The notes under the pieces: generated by a model
Told to the model about the DNA's origin: nothing
Seen by the model: the letters and a program-made list of their open reading frames with translations, nothing else
Databases searched by the model: none
Part shown: positions 31,470 through 34,245 of the stretch, piece after piece
Position numbering within the stretch: position 1 is the stretch's first letter
Layout: each line of letters starts with the position of its first letter
Source of the DNA: a virus
Length of the DNA stretch: 34,245 nt
Virus record (IMG/VR): IMGVR_UViG_3300026519_000041
Coordinates: 1-34,245 of that record
Strand: one strand, 5' to 3'
Made by a program: the position numbers and the translations under genes

Positions 31470-31721
31470 TTAGTTAAAATCGTCTATATCTCCGTGTACT
31501 ACCATGAGGGCTTCACGGTTTGCCATTTTGGCTAGTTGTAGGTCGCAGGCTTCCAGTAAGAAGTGTTTTACTTTGTCGGGTGCGGCGGACATGTGGATGT
31601 TTGCTTTCCACTCTTCTAGTTTGTCTACTTCATAGAGCGAATCTATGATGTGTAGGTTTTTTATGAGTCTGTCTTTTCCTTTTTGTATGTCTTGTTTTTG
31701 TTTGCTCGGTGGGGGTGTCAT
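31470..31721 (-). CDS. Hypothetical early protein
   Basis: 83 residues from ATG 31721, with AAAGGA nine bases upstream; ATG 31730 is adjacent to that site and so less likely. Proline-rich start MTPPPSKQKQDIQKGKDRL followed by helices DSLYEVDKLEEWKANIHM and KVKHFLLEACDLQLAKMA. Sits directly before the methyltransferase gene, ten bases away. No family recognised. Confidence 0.55.
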   Translation of the reverse strand: MTPPPSKQKQDIQKGKDRLIKNLHIIDSLYEVDKLEEWKANIHMSAAPDKVKHFLLEACDLQLAKMANREALMVVHGDIDDFN

Positions 31722-31778
31722 GGGCAGCATCCTTTTGTATATAGTGTTAAAAGTTATTTGTCTTGTTAGACATTTTTT

Positions 31779-31991
31779 TTATGTATTTTGTTGCAACACT
31801 AGAGCTACATATTTATTTCTAGTTTCAGCATCTTTTAAAAGTTTTGGCTTATGAACCAACATAGCCAGATGCATAGTTTTGAAATCTTCGTCGGTTAAAG
31901 ATGAAGAGATAATCTTTAAGTTTTTTATGATTTTCTTTCTCTCACTATCGGTTTTCTCTTCTAGTAAACTGAAAATAGTGTGCTTCTCCAT
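31779..31991 (-). CDS. Hypothetical early protein
   Basis: 70 residues, all-helical and charged (FSLLEEKTDSERKKIIKNLKI, DEDFKTMHLAMLVHKPKLLKD). AAAGGACAACC before ATG is nearly the same as the leader at 33499. The gene follows a long hairpin (32018-32082) and a TATAAAAT box (32005-32012) in the leftward direction, so it may have its own promoter. Not recognised. Confidence 0.6.
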   Translation of the reverse strand: MEKHTIFSLLEEKTDSERKKIIKNLKIISSSLTDEDFKTMHLAMLVHKPKLLKDAETRNKYVALVLQQNT

Positions 31992-32017
31992 GGTTGTCCT
32001 TTTTATATTTTATACCG

Positions 32018-32082
32018 TCACACCAAAGCACAAAAGAGTGGTATAGGTGACTTGTTGATGAAACTTTTGTACTTTGGTGTGA
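32018..32082. repeat. 19-bp inverted repeat before leftward gene
   Basis: Arms TCACACCAAAGCACAAAAG (32018-32036) and CTTTTGTACTTTGGTGTGA (32064-32082) match at 18 of 19 positions around a 27-base loop. A second pairing, TATACC (32011-32016) with GGTATA (32040-32045), would compete with it. Leftward, the repeat is followed by TATAAAAT and the gene at 31991. It may be a regulatory RNA leader, an operator or a terminator-like structure. Confidence 0.75.
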
Positions 32083-32101
32083 GGGGGTGAGTTTTTGGCT
32101 G

Positions 32102-32123
32102 TCTCCGACATGAGTGTCGGAGA
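32102..32123. terminator. Strong hairpin after DUF2303 gene
   Basis: Perfect 9-bp arms TCTCCGACA and TGTCGGAGA with a TGAG loop, seven bases past the stop of the leftward gene. There is no T-run on the leftward side, while TTTTAT follows rightward, so it is a stable hairpin possibly protecting or ending the transcript rather than a clear intrinsic terminator. Confidence 0.5.
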
Positions 32124-32129
32124 GATGTT

Positions 32130-32906
32130 TTATATCATATAGCTAGAAACGCCGTCGCATCCTTTAGAAACCTGTGATGTAATCTCTCTGACTGCTTCGT
32201 CTATAGTTTGTTCTAGCTTGTAGCAGACTAGGTTGGCTTCAAATCCACTGTCTCCGCCTTGTAAAAATAATTCTACTTTAAACTCACTCTCAAGCATTAG
32301 GTCATTTTTTAATATCGGCATCTTAAACGTGATGAAGCGTGGGATGGTTAGCTCTGAATTGCCTGCTTTTACCTCTGTGTCTAAAACAAAGGCTTGTGCC
32401 GTGTTTCTCATGATGGAGTTAATATTTTTGGTGGCCTGCAAGTTTTCTGCTATCTCGATGATGTCCATGTCGTCTACTGGCTTGTCATCAAAGGCGATGA
32501 TATATGGTTCCATGCGTTTTAGTATGCGTATGAATTGTTTTTGTGAGAGGTTGTTTTCTGTGTGGTTGTGAAATTCTGCAAAATCTCTTGTCTGTTCCAA
32601 AAACATAGCTACGAATGAGTCTCCATGATTTGCCACTTCTGCGGTGGAGTAGTTGAAAATTGCTTTTATGCTATGTTGGTCATAAAATAACTTTGTTGCG
32701 TCTGTCTTGTACTCGTTTATGAAGTCTATGAAGTCATACTTGTTTACAATGGTTTGTTCTATCACGTTTCGTGATATGGGTAGCTCAAAGAACTTTTGAT
32801 TGTGTTCTGTGGGCTTTATTGACCGATAATTTTCGTGCTGTAAAATGTTTCCATTTAGATCTGTTTCAGTAGGCTTTTGGAAAAGCTCTATAATTTTTTC
32901 TATCAT
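32130..32906 (-). CDS. DUF2303 (YfdQ-like) family protein
   Basis: 258 residues, about the family's length. Family features: an SIKAIFNYSTAEVANHGDSFVAMFLEQ strand-helix, the FAEFHNHTENNL motif, the PRFITFKMPIL and KVELFLQGG strands near the C-terminus. DUF2303 proteins are common in early operons of temperate phages near recombination or replication genes; their function is not known. GGAACATAA precedes the ATG. It follows two small genes from the operon start. Confidence 0.75.
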   Translation of the reverse strand: MIEKIIELFQKPTETDLNGNILQHENYRSIKPTEHNQKFFELPISRNVIEQTIVNKYDFIDFINEYKTDATKLFYDQHSIKAIFNYSTAEVANHGDSFVAMFLEQTRDFAEFHNHTENNLSQKQFIRILKRMEPYIIAFDDKPVDDMDIIEIAENLQATKNINSIMRNTAQAFVLDTEVKAGNSELTIPRFITFKMPILKNDLMLESEFKVELFLQGGDSGFEANLVCYKLEQTIDEAVREITSQVSKGCDGVSSYMI

Positions 32907-33179
32907 TTATGTTCCTTTTTGTGATATGCAATCCATGATTGCACATTCTTTAAATCCGTCATATATACCAGTGAGTAGACCGACTAAGTAGCTTCGGTAT
33001 TCAATGTTCATACCGTTTATAAATGAGCCAACATCTTTTTCTAAAAGATGTCTAAACTCAGATATGCTGTTTCTAAGAGCAGCTAGACCAAGACCTTCGC
33101 TTCTGTTGAATGCCATATTTACAATTTGTATATCTACAACTAGAAGTTCAGATATAAATGTTTGATTTATGATTTTCAT
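32907..33179 (-). CDS. Hypothetical early protein
   Basis: 90 residues starting inside the stop of the previous gene (ATGA). Helical, with FISELLVVDIQIVNMAF and the run GLGLAALRNSISEFRHLLEK; no membrane segment or known motif. Followed directly by the DUF2303 gene. Not recognised. Confidence 0.6.
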   Translation of the reverse strand: MKIINQTFISELLVVDIQIVNMAFNRSEGLGLAALRNSISEFRHLLEKDVGSFINGMNIEYRSYLVGLLTGIYDGFKECAIMDCISQKGT

Positions 33180-33499
33180 CTCATCGGGGGTAGCATCTGT
33201 TGGTCGGGTTTACTTCTCCCTATTTGGTAATCTTTCATTGCATCGAAGAAAAATGAGCTTGATGGTTTTGGTTTCGGTATTTTTACTATACATTCTCCTG
33301 TAAGTCCTACCATTTCATCGCTTTGTTTAGAGATGTCTAGCTTGATGGTTATGGTTGATTTTTTACCTTCTATGGCTGTAGCTTTTACTGCGTCTTGCAT
33401 GCCTACCGCTATCTGCTCAGCTAGCGAGCCTTTGCCTATGGCTTTAAGAGCCTCTATCATTGATTCAACATGACCTGGGAAGATATGATTTATTTCCAT
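33176..33499 (-). CDS. Phage early protein usually beside DUF2303
   Basis: 107 residues, the first gene of the leftward operon. An N-terminal helix (HVESMIEALKAIGKGSLAEQI) leads to strands KKSTITIKLDISKQSDEM and GECIVKIPKPKPSSSFFF, ending DQQMLPPM. The strand-then-KIPKP-then-phenylalanine pattern is one I associate with small proteins encoded next to DUF2303 in other phages; function unknown. AAAGGAGACAACC before ATG is a strong site. The leader from the control region is over 150 bases long. Confidence 0.65.
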   Translation of the reverse strand: MEINHIFPGHVESMIEALKAIGKGSLAEQIAVGMQDAVKATAIEGKKSTITIKLDISKQSDEMVGLTGECIVKIPKPKPSSSFFFDAMKDYQIGRSKPDQQMLPPMR

Positions 33500-33712
33500 G
33501 GTTGTCTCCTTTTTAAGTTTTTTGTAAATTTGCTAAGCAAACTTAGTGAAAAACTCTCTACAAGCACACCGAAGTATGCTTGATGGAAAGTTTTAGCTAT
33601 TTGGTGGCTACCCCTTTGTTTAGAACCTTCCATGGGTTAACATGTCTAGGTCATTTATGACGCACACGGTCAACAGCTCTCGCCAAAGGTTAGAAGAAGC
33701 ACGTCCTAACCT
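33500..33712. promoter_or_regulatory. Early control region with palindromes
   Basis: No gene. It contains TTTGCTAAGCAAA (33529-33541, perfect palindrome), GTCATTTATGAC (33650-33661, 5-bp arms), and CAAAGGTTAG / CTAACCTTTG (33684-33693 and 33706-33715, 10-bp arms, 12-base loop). TTGACC on the leftward strand (33673-33668) might be a -35 box for the early operon, but no good -10 follows at the right distance. Candidate operators for the repressor and a Cro-like protein. Confidence 0.5.
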
Positions 33713-33741
33713 TTGTCTAATTGGCTACATTTGGTTATAAT
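33713..33741 (+). promoter_or_regulatory. Sigma-70 promoter toward the repressor
   Basis: TTGTCT (33713-33718) and a perfect TATAAT (33736-33741) are separated by 17 bases. The expected start is near 33748, about 70 bases before the repressor ATG. It overlaps both the 10-bp tandem repeats and the right arm of the inverted repeat, so regulated use is likely. Confidence 0.65.
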
Positions 33742-33762
33742 TGATTACAAATGGTTACAAAT
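33723..33762. repeat. Four tandem 10-bp repeats over the repressor promoter
   Basis: GGCTACATTT, GGTTATAATT, GATTACAAAT and GGTTACAAAT follow one another without gaps; the consensus is about GGTTACAAAT. A 10-bp period puts each unit on the same face of the helix, as for a cooperatively binding regulator or replication iterons. Confidence 0.65.
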
Positions 33763-33818
33763 AGATAATGACATATTACCATCAAATGAATGTATTTGTC
33801 AAGTAAATTGAGGGAATT

Positions 33819-34245
33819 ATGAAAGAAAATGAAAAAATACATGATGTAGTCAAGATTTTTGAACGTATAAAAGGAATTTTGAAAGTAGGTAAATACAGTC
33901 AAGTTTTTGAAAAATTAGATATTAAAAGACCCACTTTTGACACATGGAAGCAAAGAAATAAGGTTCCAGAAGCCAAGCTTTATGCTATATCTAATAAGCT
34001 TGGGGTTGATAAGGAGTGGCTTGAATTTGGAGAGGGGGAGATGCTAAAAACAGATACCTCTATGCCTGGTATGGTTAATGAGGCGTCTGTAGCTTATGGG
34101 TCCAGGGGTGGCAAGGAGCTGGTAAACATACCCTACCATGCTTCGGTGTATGCCAGTGCGGGGGGTGGGTCTGATGCTACGAGCATGGTAGAGAGTAGCC
34201 CAGTGACCTTTAGCCGTGGGTTTCTTAACTCTTTTTTGGGCATCT
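33819..34245 (+). CDS. CI-type phage repressor, 3'-partial
   Basis: 142 codons visible, then the window ends. Residues about 1-75 form a phage CI repressor DNA-binding domain (FERIKGILKVGKYSQVFEKL, RPTFDTWKQRNKVPEAKLYAI, LGVDKEWLEFGEGEML). A linker leads to VNIPYHASVYASAGGGS, where Ala-Gly at about 110-111 matches the self-cleavage site of LexA/CI proteins of the S24 family; the catalytic Ser and Lys lie beyond the edge. RecA-stimulated cleavage on DNA damage would induce the phage. GAGGGAAT precedes the ATG. Divergent from the leftward early operon. Confidence 0.88.
   Translation, partial: MKENEKIHDVVKIFERIKGILKVGKYSQVFEKLDIKRPTFDTWKQRNKVPEAKLYAISNKLGVDKEWLEFGEGEMLKTDTSMPGMVNEASVAYGSRGGKELVNIPYHASVYASAGGGSDATSMVESSPVTFSRGFLNSFLGI

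Overview
The window is almost entirely the genome of one temperate, lambda-like phage with long-tail (siphovirus) morphogenesis genes. It runs from the end of a probable replication gene at the left edge to the start of the CI-type repressor at the right edge. The DNA is AT-rich. Low GC, the protein style, a phase-variable-looking poly-G tract and an envelope transglutaminase-like cysteine protease point to a host in the Campylobacterota (Sulfurimonas/Sulfurovum/Arcobacter-like). This host assignment is inference; no 16S or core host gene is present.

Layout. 1-1498: end of a replication-region gene, a gpZ-like minor tail protein out of its usual place, and a short repeat-bearing stretch that may be the packaging site. 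1501-4324: small and large terminase subunits and a small ORF, closed by a terminator. 4412-9581: gpW-like joining protein, portal, protease-scaffold, decoration protein, major capsid protein and head-tail completion proteins in lambda order. 9581-14742: tail tube, tail-assembly chaperones G and G-T joined by a -1 frameshift, and tape measure. 14742-22321: a tail-tip/fibre block unlike lambda's, built from Ig-like DUF5011 modules, BspA-type repeats and a beta-helix tailspike. 22314-23987: spanin pair, holin, small membrane protein and amidase endolysin. 24011-24143: convergent hairpin terminators.

24173-26003 is an accessory module: a divergent small HTH gene, palindromic operator-like sites, an extended -10 promoter, a small membrane protein and a lipoprotein with a BTLCP cysteine-protease domain. 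26004-26245 looks like a complete attP (a tRNA-3'-end-like core between ordered short repeats) running into the integrase gene. From 27307 to 33499 a leftward early operon carries an Xis-like protein, many small unknown genes, a C5-cytosine methyltransferase split by two opposite frameshifts at G tracts, and a DUF2303 protein. 33500-33818 is a control region with promoter, palindromes and four tandem 10-bp repeats, followed by the repressor, which runs off the window.

How it works together: the repressor and control region set lysis versus lysogeny, Int/Xis act at attP, the right-hand late genes build and release the virion, and the accessory lipoprotein and methyltransferase are candidates for altering the lysogenised host. 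Because the lysis end, attP and int are contiguous, the sequence represents an unintegrated, circular or circularly permuted phage rather than a chromosomal prophage cut at attP.
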